From: Acidobacteria bacterium AB60
Lineage (GTDB): Bacteria > Acidobacteriota > Terriglobia > Terriglobales > Acidobacteriaceae
Assembly: GCA_008682415.1 (NCBI GenBank)
Contig: VANK01000001.1
Location: forward strand, 186,001 to 250,000
Direction: 5' to 3'
Length of the DNA: 64,000 nt
The notes under the pieces were generated by a model. It was not told the DNA's origin and made no database searches. It was given only the letters and a program-made list of their open reading frames with translations. Both the position numbers and the translations under genes were made by a program. This document shows, piece by piece, positions 9,458-18,020 of this stretch (its first letter is position 1; each line of letters opens with the position of its first letter).

Positions 9458-11989
9458 ATGATCGTTTTCTCCCTGCGCGTCCGCCGGTCGCGCGTCTGCG
9501 CGGCTGCCCCGCATCGTCTTCGAATTCTCCCCGTCGTGGCCCTCCTGCTCGCGCTCTCCGTCCTGGCCTCCGCCGCTTCCGTCCGTGGTACCGTCACTGA
9601 CGCCTCCGGCGCCAAGGTCACCGGCGCCACTGTCGCGCTGCTCCAGAACGGCTCGGTCGTCGCCTCTGCCGTCTCCGCCGCCGACGGCAGCTACCAGATC
9701 CTCACCGGCATCACTGGCCGCTTCTACATCGTGGTCTCCGCGAAAAGCTTCCGCCAGCTTGAGACTCCCGGCTTCTACGCCGGTCGCCTCGACTCCGTCG
9801 AGCGCAACATGGTCTTGGAGCCCGAGTGGGTGCGCCAGTCCATCGTTGTCACCGCCACCGGCACGCCCACGCCGCAGCCGCAGACCAGCGCCGCCACCAC
9901 CGTCATCGGGCCCACCGACATAGAGCTCCACAGCACCCTCGCCAGCGATCTCCGCCTCATGCCTGGAACCTCCGTCCAGCAGATCGGCGAGCGCGGTGCG
10001 CAGACCTCCCTCTTCATCCGCGGCGGCGCCTCCGACGACAACGCCGTCCTCATCGACGGCATCAAGGCCACCGACCTGGGTGGACGCTTCGACTTCGGCA
10101 ACCTGCCCACCACCGCCATGCAGAGCGCCGAAGTCTATCGCGGCCCCAACTCCGGCCTCTACGGCGCTGATGCCGAAAGCGGTGTCCTCAATCTCACCAC
10201 CCCCCGCGGCACCACCAGCTTTCCGTCCTTCTTCCTCCGCGGCGACGGGGGCAACTTTCAAACCCACCACGAGCAGTTCACCCTGGCCGGCGCGCGCAGC
10301 AAGCTCGATTACCTCGGCGCCTACGACTGGTTCCAGACCGCCAATTCGCTGCCCCATGATGCCTTCCACATCGGCAGCGCCGCGGCTAACCTCGGCTGGC
10401 AGCCGATCGCCTCCACCCAGTTCCGCGGCGCGGCGCACTACAATGTCGCCTCCACCGGCGTACCCAACGCCTGGGACTTCTACCGCGTCGCTGACAACGC
10501 CACGCAAAAGGACCAGGACCTCTACGTCAGCGCCTCGGTAGACAATCAGACCACCGCGTCTTTCCACAACCTCGTCCGCTACGGGGCTGCCCGCAAGCGC
10601 GAGCAGTACGCGCTCTGGCAGCCCTCCGGCCAGTTCGTCGCCAACTACGACGGCTTCGGCGACAACGCCTACCTCGGCAATCCCGTCACCATCAAAGGCG
10701 CCAACGGCTCCTCCGCAAGCGGCCGGGCGGTCTTGGATTTCGACGAACAGTATCCCTTCACGCAACGCTTCGTCTCTGACCGCGACCAGCTCGTCTACCA
10801 GGGCGACTACACCTTCACCCCGCACCTGCAGGCCCTCATCGGCTTCCAGTTCGAAGACGAGCGCGGCTCGGAGAGCATCCCCAGCTTCTTCATCAATGAA
10901 GCCACCGAGCGCACCAACTATGACTATCGCGCCTCGGTACACGGCGACTTCCATTCGCGCTTCTTCTACACGCTGGGCGGCAGTCTCGAGCACTACTCCC
11001 TCTTCGGCGTCGCCACCACCCCGCGCGCCGGCTTCACCCTCTACGCTCTGCGTCCCCGCTCCGGCATCTTCAGCGGCACCCGCATCCTGTTCAACTATGG
11101 CGACGCCGTGCGCGAGCCAGCCCTCACTGACCAGTTCGGCTCGCTCTATCAGTTCTTCACCGCCAACGGCCTGCAGGCCGCGGCCCAGCAGCTGCACGTC
11201 ACGCCCCTGGCCGCTCCAACCGCCCGCACCTACGAAGGCGGCTTCGAGCAGACCTTTCTCAGCGAGCACATCCTTCTCCGCGCCTCCTACTTCCACAACC
11301 AGTTCGGCCGCCAGCTCGAGTACGTGGACAAGTTCCTCCTCCCCAACCTCCTCTTCAACCTCACGCCCTCTCAGCAACAGCAGCTCGGCGACACCCTCGC
11401 CTCCTATCCCAATGCCTTCAGCTTCGCCGTTAACACGCAGGCCTTCCGCGCCCAGGGCATTGAAGCCACCCTCGAAGGCGGCATCGGGCGCAGCCTCTTC
11501 CTTCGCGGCGGCTACACCTGGCTCGACGCCGTCGTCCAGCGCTCCTTCGACAGCGACAACGAAGCCCTCACCGGCGGATACGCCCCCACCTACAACGGCA
11601 TTCCCATCGGCGCCGTGTCGCCGCTCGTCGGGGCGCGGCCCTTCCGCCGTCCGCCTCATACCGGCTTCGCCACGGCCACCTGGTCCACCGGCCGCATCGC
11701 GGCCATCGCCAACGCCGCCTTCGCCAGCCGTTCCGACGACTCCACCTACCTGGATTTCGCCGACGCCACCGGCGGCAACAGCCTTCTCCTGCCCAACCGC
11801 AACCTGGACTACGGCTATGCCAAGATGGACCTGGGCGGCTCCTGGGACTTCCTTCCGTGGCTTGGTGTCTACGGCATCGCGGAGAACCTCGCCAGCAACC
11901 AGCACATCGCCTCCATCGGCTACGTCAGCCTGCCCCTCAGCTTCCGCGCCGGCATGCGCTTCCAGTGGGGGAAGGGAAGCGGCCGCTGA
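9458..11989 (+). CDS. TonB-dependent outer-membrane receptor under B12 riboswitch control (BtuB-like role)
   Basis: 843 residues. Order: signal peptide (LPVVALLLALSVLASAASV), a carboxypeptidase-regulatory-like beta-sandwich (about residues 45-120, starting VRGTVTDASGAKVTGATVAL), a plug domain (TSAATTVIGPTDIEL ... LFIRGGASDDNAVLIDGI), then a 22-strand-type barrel ending in an aromatic-rich strand (FRAGMRFQWGKGSGR). Start ATG 9458 has GAAGGAG just upstream. The leader riboswitch indicates a cobalamin or cobinamide transporter, although the N-terminal regulatory-like domain is absent from classical BtuB. No btuC/D/F-type genes lie next to it, so inner-membrane transport must be encoded elsewhere. 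Confidence 0.88.
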   Translation: MIVFSLRVRRSRVCAAAPHRLRILPVVALLLALSVLASAASVRGTVTDASGAKVTGATVALLQNGSVVASAVSAADGSYQILTGITGRFYIVVSAKSFRQLETPGFYAGRLDSVERNMVLEPEWVRQSIVVTATGTPTPQPQTSAATTVIGPTDIELHSTLASDLRLMPGTSVQQIGERGAQTSLFIRGGASDDNAVLIDGIKATDLGGRFDFGNLPTTAMQSAEVYRGPNSGLYGADAESGVLNLTTPRGTTSFPSFFLRGDGGNFQTHHEQFTLAGARSKLDYLGAYDWFQTANSLPHDAFHIGSAAANLGWQPIASTQFRGAAHYNVASTGVPNAWDFYRVADNATQKDQDLYVSASVDNQTTASFHNLVRYGAARKREQYALWQPSGQFVANYDGFGDNAYLGNPVTIKGANGSSASGRAVLDFDEQYPFTQRFVSDRDQLVYQGDYTFTPHLQALIGFQFEDERGSESIPSFFINEATERTNYDYRASVHGDFHSRFFYTLGGSLEHYSLFGVATTPRAGFTLYALRPRSGIFSGTRILFNYGDAVREPALTDQFGSLYQFFTANGLQAAAQQLHVTPLAAPTARTYEGGFEQTFLSEHILLRASYFHNQFGRQLEYVDKFLLPNLLFNLTPSQQQQLGDTLASYPNAFSFAVNTQAFRAQGIEATLEGGIGRSLFLRGGYTWLDAVVQRSFDSDNEALTGGYAPTYNGIPIGAVSPLVGARPFRRPPHTGFATATWSTGRIAAIANAAFASRSDDSTYLDFADATGGNSLLLPNRNLDYGYAKMDLGGSWDFLPWLGVYGIAENLASNQHIASIGYVSLPLSFRAGMRFQWGKGSGR

Positions 11990-12229
11990 CCCGGCTCACC
12001 TGCCAGAACAGTCACCCAAACCTAAATGGTCCTGTTTCCGGGGCGTGTTGACACGTCCTCCCGGCTAACCGCGGCAGCCAGTACCTCCTCCGATTGCCGC
12101 AACCCCGGTGCACCCATATTTTTCCTCGCAGGTCAACCGGGGTATTTTCCTGGTTACTGGCGGTCTGCACCACTGGCAGTGCGGCTCCGTTTATCGGGAA
12201 CAAATCGCCGCTTGCCAAGTGCCTGAAGA

Positions 12230-12314
12230 GGTTCAATTTACCGATTTATTGTCAGTACTACATATTGTTTTCGCAAAATGAAAATAAATTGAACCGCAAA
12301 GCAACCTTTTGCGG
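12230..12314. other. Nested inverted repeats in AT-rich intergenic DNA
   Basis: GGTTCAATTTA (12230-12240) and TAAATTGAACC (12285-12295) are perfect 11-bp inverted arms 44 bases apart. They overlap a second hairpin, CCGCAAA (12294-12300)/TTTGCGG (12308-12314). The surrounding 440-base gap (11990-12429) between the TonB receptor and the zinc-ribbon gene is much more AT-rich than its neighbours and holds no convincing ORF. A leader structure, small RNA or remnant of mobile DNA are all possible. Confidence 0.45.
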
Positions 12315-12429
12315 AAATCACTTCAAATTGTTCATTTCCGCGGTTGATCGGAGGCAAACACTCACGATATTGTTCGTGGTAACCAATAGTTGTCTCCCTC
12401 AAGGACTGAAGACCCACTCAGAGGTACGT

Positions 12430-12681
12430 GTGAACTGCCCGAAGTGTCACTCTGATGCCGTCGCAACTGTTCCTGCGGAGATTCGCCTGTACCGGAATTT
12501 TCCGCGCACCCTTAGCCACCCGCCTATGAACCCCTCGCCAGACGTGAGTGTCTGTCTCGATTGCGGCTGGTCTGAATTTTCGATTCCTGACTCTTGGCTC
12601 TCTGCCGGTTGGCTTCGCCCACTGAAAAAGCAGCCAACGGCCACCGTTACCTCCATCTCGGCGGTGCGCGTCGCCTCCTGA
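12430..12681 (+). CDS. Small zinc-ribbon-like protein (83 aa)
   Basis: GTG start at 12430 with AGAGGT six to eleven bases upstream; the frame stays open further upstream but without another supported start. The protein begins MNCPKCHSDAV and has a second knuckle, VCLDCGW, about 40 residues later, so it can hold one zinc with four cysteines. A conserved-looking middle (RNFPRTLSHPPMNPSPDV) and an aromatic C-terminal part (SWLSAGWLRPL) suggest a folded domain. I cannot name a family. It could be a regulator or an RNA/protein-binding accessory factor. It is isolated, with an AT-rich structured leader upstream. Confidence 0.6.
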   Translation: MNCPKCHSDAVATVPAEIRLYRNFPRTLSHPPMNPSPDVSVCLDCGWSEFSIPDSWLSAGWLRPLKKQPTATVTSISAVRVAS

Positions 12682-12767
12682 GAACTCCCCCGCGCACCCG
12701 CCCTGCTCGCGGGATCAAGAGGAGTCCATTCCCCAATTCCTTTCCTCAGCCTCTGCGTTCTCTCCAC

Positions 12768-12798
12768 AAAAAGGCCTCCAGCCGCTTGGCTGGAGGCC
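12768..12798 (-). terminator. Rho-independent terminator
   Basis: On the minus strand, arms GGCCTCCAGCC and GGCTGGAGGCC (11 bp, 4-base loop) are followed by TTTTT. It lies downstream of the CE15 esterase gene, beyond its repeat tract. The same arms recur at 27122-27147. Confidence 0.75.
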
Positions 12799-12811
12799 TC
12801 GGCGGGCCTTT

Positions 12812-12918
12812 CGTCATCACCTGATCACTCAATCACTTCATCACTTCTTCTTCACCATTTCACCTCTTCACCCGTTCACTTCTTCACCGTTTCACGTCTT
12901 CACCCTTTCACTTCTTCA
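12812..12918. repeat. TTCAC(T/C)-type tandem repeat at the 3' end of the CE15 gene
   Basis: About ten imperfect units of 8-10 bases of the type TTCACTTC, TTCACC and TCATCACT. The tract supplies the TGA stop and the last Val-Lys-Lys codons of the esterase. A related GTGAAG tract lies at 27375-27412. Confidence 0.7.
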
Positions 12919-14422
12919 CCACCATCTGCGCCTCCGCCCACTGCAGAAACCACTTCATATTCGGCGCATCGGTATGCCCGCCGTCGTGCTGCCGCCACGC
13001 CAGTTCCCCATCCAGATGACCTTCGTTCACCGGCGGCATCTTCGCCGTGTGATAGTCGGTGCCCAGATCCAGTCCCTTCGCGCCCAGCAGCTTCCACACC
13101 CGGTTGGCATCGATCGTCGCCATAAAGCTGCCCTCGTGATCCAGCCACTTGGCATCGCCCTTCTCCGGAACTCCGTAGCTGATAAACGTCAGCCGCGGCG
13201 CGCATAACGCGATCAGTTCGTTCGAATCCACCGGAATGTCCCCCGGCGTCATCTTGCCGAACGTCGCGTCCGAGGCTCCGTACTTCATGAAGTTTCCCGC
13301 CATCCAGTAGTACTCGCCGCCTGTCAGGCTCTCCACCGCCTCACCGAAGTTCCGGCGCAGCAGGGTCGCCCCGCCCTTCCCACTCGACCCCACCAGCACC
13401 ATCGCAAACCGCTGGTCGAACGCCATGGTCACCAGCGCCGCCTTGCCGTACCGCGACACGCCCTCGATGCCCACGTGCTTGGCGTCCACCGCCTTATCGG
13501 TCTCGAGATAATCCAGCATCCGGCCCGCGCCCCACGCCCACGCGCGCAACGCCCCCCAGTCCGCCGGCTTCCGCGGCTGGCCCTGGTTCACCAGCCCGAT
13601 GATCCCCCGCGTGATTCCCTCCCCGTTATCCGCCTGCACGCTGGCCGGTTCAAACAGCACAAACCCCCACCCCGCCGCCGCCAGCTGCCACACGTTCGGC
13701 TGATCGCCGTCCTCGTTCAGCTCCGGCCTTTGGAAGAACGGCGGCTCCTTTAGCGGCTCCCATGCCGGATGCCGTTCGAAGACCTCTTTCAGCGACGGGT
13801 CCTGCTGCAGCAGCATCGCCTTGTAGGCCTTGTTCACGCGCGCCAGCTCGTCGCCGCGCGGCTCGTTGGGGCTGGGAAAGCGTGCCGGCCCGAACAGGAT
13901 CAGCACCGGCACCGGCCCGTGCGCCGCTGCCGGCAACACCTCGATCGCGTGCATCTTCACCGTGATCGCCGGATAGCCCGAGTTGTCGACCTCGCCGTAC
14001 AGCTCCTTCGCCGTCACCGGCGTGAACCCCAGGAACTCGTGGTCCACGATCCCCGTCTTCCAGGTCACCTTGGGCACATCCTTCGGCACCCGTCCGTACA
14101 CGTACTTCTCAAACCCCTCCACGATCTCCGGCCGCCGCTCCTTCCACCACATCTCCGCGGTCGTCACCTTGCGCCCGTCGTTCATCGCCAGCGGGTCCGG
14201 TACGTTGGAATAGGGATTGGCCAGCGACTCGTCGTAGTTGGCATGGTTCGGCGCCTTCTCATTCCCGCTCGGCCCTGGCCGCAGCGCCTTGATCCCCAGT
14301 TGGTCCATCATGTTCTGGTGATCCTGCTCGGCCGTGAACGTCACTGGCGGCTTCTGCTCCTGCGCCGCAAGCACCACAACGCAGCTCAAAAACAGCAAAG
14401 ACAATCTCGCAGGAAAGGACAC
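12908..14422 (-). CDS. CE15-family glucuronoyl (4-O-methyl-glucuronoyl) methylesterase
   Basis: 504 residues. The family hydrolyses ester bonds between lignin alcohols and glucuronic acid on xylan. Start taken as GTG 14422, with GGGAG seven bases upstream; it gives a signal peptide (ARLSLLFLSCVVVLAAQ). The alpha/beta-hydrolase nucleophile motif GVSRYGK (Ser323) matches the CE15 G-C/V-S-R-x-G-K signature, and the histidine is likely in QHDGGHTD near the C-terminus. WLDHEGSFMATIDANRVW also fits the family. The gene is divergent from an SGNH esterase with an 87-base shared promoter region, suggesting joint use in hemicellulose deacylation. The last codons arise from a repeat tract. Confidence 0.85.
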   Translation of the reverse strand: MSFPARLSLLFLSCVVVLAAQEQKPPVTFTAEQDHQNMMDQLGIKALRPGPSGNEKAPNHANYDESLANPYSNVPDPLAMNDGRKVTTAEMWWKERRPEIVEGFEKYVYGRVPKDVPKVTWKTGIVDHEFLGFTPVTAKELYGEVDNSGYPAITVKMHAIEVLPAAAHGPVPVLILFGPARFPSPNEPRGDELARVNKAYKAMLLQQDPSLKEVFERHPAWEPLKEPPFFQRPELNEDGDQPNVWQLAAAGWGFVLFEPASVQADNGEGITRGIIGLVNQGQPRKPADWGALRAWAWGAGRMLDYLETDKAVDAKHVGIEGVSRYGKAALVTMAFDQRFAMVLVGSSGKGGATLLRRNFGEAVESLTGGEYYWMAGNFMKYGASDATFGKMTPGDIPVDSNELIALCAPRLTFISYGVPEKGDAKWLDHEGSFMATIDANRVWKLLGAKGLDLGTDYHTAKMPPVNEGHLDGELAWRQHDGGHTDAPNMKWFLQWAEAQMVVKK

Positions 14423-14509
14423 GCGAACACTCCCGCAGACGAGACGGTGGTATGCTGGCCCTCGTCCGGAAAACCGATTTAATTCGGGTCCCATCCTAAA
14501 GTGCCGCCC

Positions 14510-15724
14510 ATGACCCTTGCACGAAAATTCTTCCTCGCCCTCTTCGCCTGCGCTCTCACTTTTCCCGCGCCTGCACAGCCCTCCAACTGGGGCGCCTCGC
14601 AGCAGATTCCCGAGCCCAACAACGCCCTCGCGCCCGAGGACCTCACCGACGCCACGCTGCGCCAGATCTTCCACGTCTCGCTTGGCGGCCCGGTGCTGCG
14701 CGTGCACTTCTCTAACGCCTTCGGCACGGAAGCTCTTCACGTCACGGCCGCGCACATCGCGCGATCGCTCTCGCCCGCGTCCTCCTCCATCTATCCCACC
14801 ACCGACCACACGCTGACGTTCGCCGGTAATCCGGATGTGTTCATTCCTCCGGGTGCCGAGTTTGTCTCCGATCCGCTCGCCTTCCCGATCGCGCCGCTCT
14901 CCGACGTCGCAGTGAGCTTTCATCTCTCCCTGCCTCCGGCGCGCGAAACTGGCCACCCCGGCTCGCGCGCCACCTCCTACTACGTGCACGGCGACCTCGT
15001 CTCCGCAGCTACGCTCACCAACCCTCGCTCGGTCGACCACTGGTACACGGTCACCGCCATCGACGTCCAGGCCCCGCCCGCCGCCGCTGCCATCGTCGCG
15101 CTGGGCGACTCCATCACCGACGGGCATGGCGCCGCCACCAACGGCAACGACCGCTGGACCGACGTGCTGGCCCAGCGCCTGCAGGCCGCGAAGATGGAGC
15201 TGGGCGTCTCCAACCAGGGCATCGGTGGCAACCACCTGCTGATCGATGGGCTGGGCCCCAACGCGCTGGCCCGCTTCGACCGCGACATCCTCGCCCCGGC
15301 CGGCGCACAGTGGCTCATCGTCTTCGAGGGGGTCAACGATCTCGGTGGCCTGGCTCGCACGGGCGAGGTTCCTCCCGCCGACCACGCCCTGCTGGTCGCA
15401 AGGGTTCTGGCCATCTATCAGCAGATCGTTGCACGGGCTCACGCGCATGGGCTCAAGGTCTATGGCGCCACGATCACGCCCTACGTGGGCTCGGGGTACT
15501 ACCACCCTGGCCCGCTCAGCGAAGCCGACCGCCAGGCAGTGAACTCCTGGATCCGCGCGACCGGGCACTTCGACGCGGTGCTCGACTTTGACGCTGTGGT
15601 GAAGGACCCGCAGCACCCCGACCAGCTCTTGCCGGCCTACGATTGCGGGGATCACCTGCACCCTTCCCCGGCCGGGTACAAGGCGATGGCCGCCTCGATT
15701 CCCCTCTCCCTCTTTGTCCGGTAG
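14510..15724 (+). CDS. Secreted SGNH/GDSL-family hydrolase
   Basis: 404 residues with a signal peptide (KFFLALFACALTFPAPAQ). The N-terminal ~180 residues form a beta-rich domain; the SGNH core follows with block I GDSITDGHG (Ser201), block II glycine in GIGGNHLL, block III GVND, and block V DHLHP (Asp381, His384), making the usual Ser-Asp-His triad. Secreted enzymes of this layout are carbohydrate acetyl-esterases or related lipases; acetyl-xylan or rhamnogalacturonan esters are plausible given the divergent CE15 esterase. ATG 14510 was chosen over the in-frame GTG 14501, since neither has a strong ribosome-binding site and ATG is the commoner start. Confidence 0.87.
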   Translation: MTLARKFFLALFACALTFPAPAQPSNWGASQQIPEPNNALAPEDLTDATLRQIFHVSLGGPVLRVHFSNAFGTEALHVTAAHIARSLSPASSSIYPTTDHTLTFAGNPDVFIPPGAEFVSDPLAFPIAPLSDVAVSFHLSLPPARETGHPGSRATSYYVHGDLVSAATLTNPRSVDHWYTVTAIDVQAPPAAAAIVALGDSITDGHGAATNGNDRWTDVLAQRLQAAKMELGVSNQGIGGNHLLIDGLGPNALARFDRDILAPAGAQWLIVFEGVNDLGGLARTGEVPPADHALLVARVLAIYQQIVARAHAHGLKVYGATITPYVGSGYYHPGPLSEADRQAVNSWIRATGHFDAVLDFDAVVKDPQHPDQLLPAYDCGDHLHPSPAGYKAMAASIPLSLFVR

Positions 15725-15857
15725 GCTGGGCGACGCACAGCGAAGAGACAGCGAACAAGAGAAGGTATGGCGAATACCGGACCTGAGATGTGTGGTTTTT
15801 TCGCACTATATTTGTGGTAAATAGAGCGATTGAGTCCAGATCGGGTTTATCGATGGT

Positions 15858-16388
15858 TCACGATAACTCGATGGGATGGTCAGGAGCACGGCCGATGCGA
15901 CTCATTTCGCCTTGAATGGCCAGGCGGTCGAGGGTGGAGAGGGGGAGAGCCAGAAAGAGGCCGATGCGGCGGTCGAGGACGGTGAACGCCTCGCGGAAGG
16001 CGCGAGCGATCTCTTCGGGGGTGCCCTGGACAGCAGCGGGATCGGCGACTCCCCAGTGCGCGGTTATGGGCTGCCCTGGCCAGTACGGGCACTGCTCTCC
16101 GGCAGCGTTATCGCAGACGGTGAAGATGAAGTCCAGCCTCGGCGCGTCTGGGGCGGCGAACTCGTCCCAGGACTTGGAGCGCAGACCGGCCGTGGAGATG
16201 CCGCAGTCTGCCAGGAGCCGGAGGGCCTCCGGGCGGGGGTGGCCAGAGGGGTGACTGCCGGCGCTGAAGGCGGTGAAGCGGGCCGGTCCCGCCAGAGTGA
16301 GGCTATTGTGATTCAAAATCGCCTCGGCCATGATCGACCGCGCCGAGTTGCCGGTGCAGAGAAAGAGGACGTTGTAATGCTCCGCCAT
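15858..16388 (-). CDS. arsC: Arsenate reductase, low-molecular-weight phosphatase type
   Basis: 176 residues. It reduces arsenate to arsenite in the cytoplasm. The phosphatase-like P-loop is LFLCTGNSARS with nucleophile Cys11 and Arg17; two more cysteines (Cys92 and Cys100 in VCDNAAGEQCPYW) can relay the disulfide to thioredoxin, as in the ArsC of Staphylococcus/Bacillus type. The Asp after the P-loop is probably in the DPAA stretch. The start is two bases past the arsM stop codon, so the two are one operon. Making arsenite next to a methyltransferase rather than a pump suggests a reduce-then-methylate route. Confidence 0.9.
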   Translation of the reverse strand: MAEHYNVLFLCTGNSARSIMAEAILNHNSLTLAGPARFTAFSAGSHPSGHPRPEALRLLADCGISTAGLRSKSWDEFAAPDAPRLDFIFTVCDNAAGEQCPYWPGQPITAHWGVADPAAVQGTPEEIARAFREAFTVLDRRIGLFLALPLSTLDRLAIQGEMSRIGRAPDHPIELS

Positions 16389-16390
16389 GC

Positions 16391-17245
16391 CTAATCTCCG
16401 CAGCAACCGGGGGCGCAGCAGGAATTGCTGGGTTTGGTGGCGCGGATAAAGCCGCTGAAGAACTTGTGATCCACCTGGGCGGCGAGGCCGTCCACATCCA
16501 CTCCCGCCTCGGTGAGGAAGTGGCGCGCGTCTTCCACGTTGTACTCGCGGGTGGGCTCGATGGAAATGTTCTCGAAGCCGACGGCGCGGAGCCTGGCGAG
16601 GTAGTCGTTCTCGTCGAGGGCTCCGGCGATGCAGCCGACCCAGAGGAGCATGCTCTGGCGCACTTGCTCGGGGACGTCGCCGCGCACCACCACATCGGAG
16701 ACGGCGAAGCGGCCGCCGGGCTTGAGGACGCGCATGGCCTCGCGGAGGACGCGATCCTTGTCGGCGGAGAGATTGATGACGCAGTTGGAGATGATGACAT
16801 CGACCGAGTTGTCGGGGAGGGGGATGTTCTCGATCTCGCCCCTGAGGAACTCGACGTTGTCGATGCCGGCCTGGCGCTGGTTTTCGCGGGCGAGCGCGAG
16901 CATCTCGTCGGTCATGTCGAGGCCATAGGCCTTGCCCGTGGGACCGACGCGCCGGGCGGAGAGCAGCACATCGATGCCTCCCCCGGAGCCGAGGTCGAGG
17001 ACGGTCTCGCCGGCGCGCAGCTCCGCGAGAGCGGTGGGATTGCCGCAGCCAAGAGAGGCCAGCACAGCCTTCGCGGGAATGATTCCCTTCTGGTCGGCGC
17101 TATAGAGATTAGTGGTGATGGGGTCGCAGCAACGCAGGCCGGGGTCGCAACAGGCCTGAACGCTGCCGGACTCGGCGACGGCGCGGGCCGCGCTGCCATA
17201 CTTTTCCTTCACTTGCTCGCGCACTGCAGCTTCCGGCGATGCCAT
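16391..17245 (-). CDS. arsM: Arsenite S-adenosylmethionine methyltransferase
   Basis: 284 residues. It methylates As(III) stepwise to volatile or less toxic species. The Rossmann SAM site is [11 protein letters not shown], and the three cysteines that bind arsenite in ArsM enzymes are recognisable in [18 protein letters not shown] and WVGCIAG. Extra cysteine pairs occur near the N-terminus (CCDPGLRCC) and at the very end (CCAPGCCGD), where they may collect As(III). The ATG at 17245 has GAGGAGGAT just upstream. A good promoter lies at 17273-17302, shared head-to-head with arsR. First gene of arsM-arsC. Confidence 0.93.
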   Translation of the reverse strand: MASPEAAVREQVKEKYGSAARAVAESGSVQACCDPGLRCCDPITTNLYSADQKGIIPAKAVLASLGCGNPTALAELRAGETVLDLGSGGGIDVLLSARRVGPTGKAYGLDMTDEMLALARENQRQAGIDNVEFLRGEIENIPLPDNSVDVIISNCVINLSADKDRVLREAMRVLKPGGRFAVSDVVVRGDVPEQVRQSMLLWVGCIAGALDENDYLARLRAVGFENISIEPTREYNVEDARHFLTEAGVDVDGLAAQVDHKFFSGFIRATKPSNSCCAPGCCGD

Positions 17246-17272
17246 ACCATCCTCCTCGTATTCGTTTAGCCG

Positions 17273-17302
17273 AATATATTCCACGCCGCACATATTTGTC
17301 AA
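17273..17302 (-). promoter_or_regulatory. arsM promoter with AT-rich ArsR operator candidates
   Basis: On the minus strand TTGACA (17302-17297) and TATATT (17278-17273) are 18 bases apart. Around it lie three related words (CCGAATATATT, CCGCACATATTTG, CCGCATATAAT) that could form the ArsR operator and would cover both divergent promoters. Confidence 0.7.
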
Positions 17303-17308
17303 TCCGCA

Positions 17309-17314
17309 TATAAT
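17309..17314 (+). promoter_or_regulatory. arsR -10 element
   Basis: A perfect TATAAT ends seven bases before the GTG of arsR, so transcription should begin at or next to the start codon. No matching -35 box is obvious. Confidence 0.5.
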
Positions 17315-17320
17315 CAAAGA

Positions 17321-17719
17321 GTGGAACGTTCCCCGAAGAGTTATGATCTGGCGCTGTTTTTTGCGGCGCTCTCCGATGCGACGCGGCTGCGATTGCTGAA
17401 CCTGATGAACGGGCGCGAGGTGTGCGTGTGCTATTTCGTGGAGAACCTGGGGCAGGGACAGCCGAAGATCTCGCGCCACCTGGCGTATCTGCGGCGCGCG
17501 GGGATGGTGGCGGCGCGGCGCGAGGGCAAGTGGATGCACTACCGGATCGTGCCGCCGCGCCATGAAGGGGCAGCGCGACTGCTGGCCGAGACGCTGGAGA
17601 TACTGCGCACCGAGAAGGCGATGGAGGCGGACGCGGCGCGGCTGGAGAAGGCGTGCTGCGCGCCGCGGCGTTCTGCGGGGCTGGTGGGGGCGCCGTTGCC
17701 GATGCGGAGCGACGGGTAA
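17321..17719 (+). CDS. arsR: ArsR-family As(III)-responsive repressor
   Basis: 132 residues, winged-helix dimer that leaves DNA when arsenite binds. The helix-turn-helix part reads [17 protein letters not shown]; the metal-sensing cysteines on the adjacent helix are Cys35 and Cys37 (EVCVCYF), matching the ELCVCDL site of classical ArsR. A further Cys pair (KACCAPRR) sits near the C-terminus. It starts with GTG only about seven bases after a TATAAT box, so it seems to have a leaderless mRNA. It is divergent from arsM-arsC and should regulate both directions from the 75-base gap. A repeat tract follows its TAA immediately. Confidence 0.92.
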   Translation: MERSPKSYDLALFFAALSDATRLRLLNLMNGREVCVCYFVENLGQGQPKISRHLAYLRRAGMVAARREGKWMHYRIVPPRHEGAARLLAETLEILRTEKAMEADAARLEKACCAPRRSAGLVGAPLPMRSDG

Positions 17720-17775
17720 GAGGCGAGGGCCTAGAGGCGAGGACCAAGTACCAGGGGCCAAGGGCCGAGGTCAGG
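17720..17775. repeat. GAGGCGAGG-CCAAGTACC-GGGCCAAGGGCC repeat, copy 1
   Basis: Begins directly after the arsR stop. The words GAGGCGAGG, CCAAGTACC and GGGCCAAGGGCC occur in the same order after another stop codon at 30106-30145, so it is a dispersed family and not chance low complexity. Confidence 0.7.
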
Positions 17776-17944
17776 CAGAGACCAACGCTGTGATTGCATG
17801 ATTGCGGTTCGAGGAGGGAGCGACGGCGTACCGCGCCGACTTCCGTCAGCATGGCAGACTCTGGATCGATCTACTCGCGGTCCCACTCCGGGGGTGCGGG
17901 AACTCGGAGACTGCCCGCGGTTGAAGCCCCGTTCATGGTTGCCT

Positions 17945-17973
17945 GGCCCAGGGGCCTGAAAGGCCCCTGGGCC
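17945..17973. terminator. Strong hairpin, terminator-like
   Basis: Perfect 12-bp arms GGCCCAGGGGCC and GGCCCCTGGGCC around loop TGAAA, in the otherwise gene-free stretch 17776-18020. No T-run follows. A similar shorter GGCCCTGAAGGGCC sits at 20257-20270, so this may be a dispersed repeat with a hairpin and not a dedicated terminator. Confidence 0.5.
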
Positions 17974-18020
17974 CTCCGCTCATCCATCCGGCCTTGCGGA
18001 AATTGAGAGTGGCTGGGGTG

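Noticed and set aside
9419..11905. 828-codon antisense frame opposite the B12 receptor
   Set aside because: By-product of high GC and codon bias; the plus-strand protein has a signal peptide, plug and barrel, while the antisense product is Gly/Ala/Glu/Val-rich with no motif.
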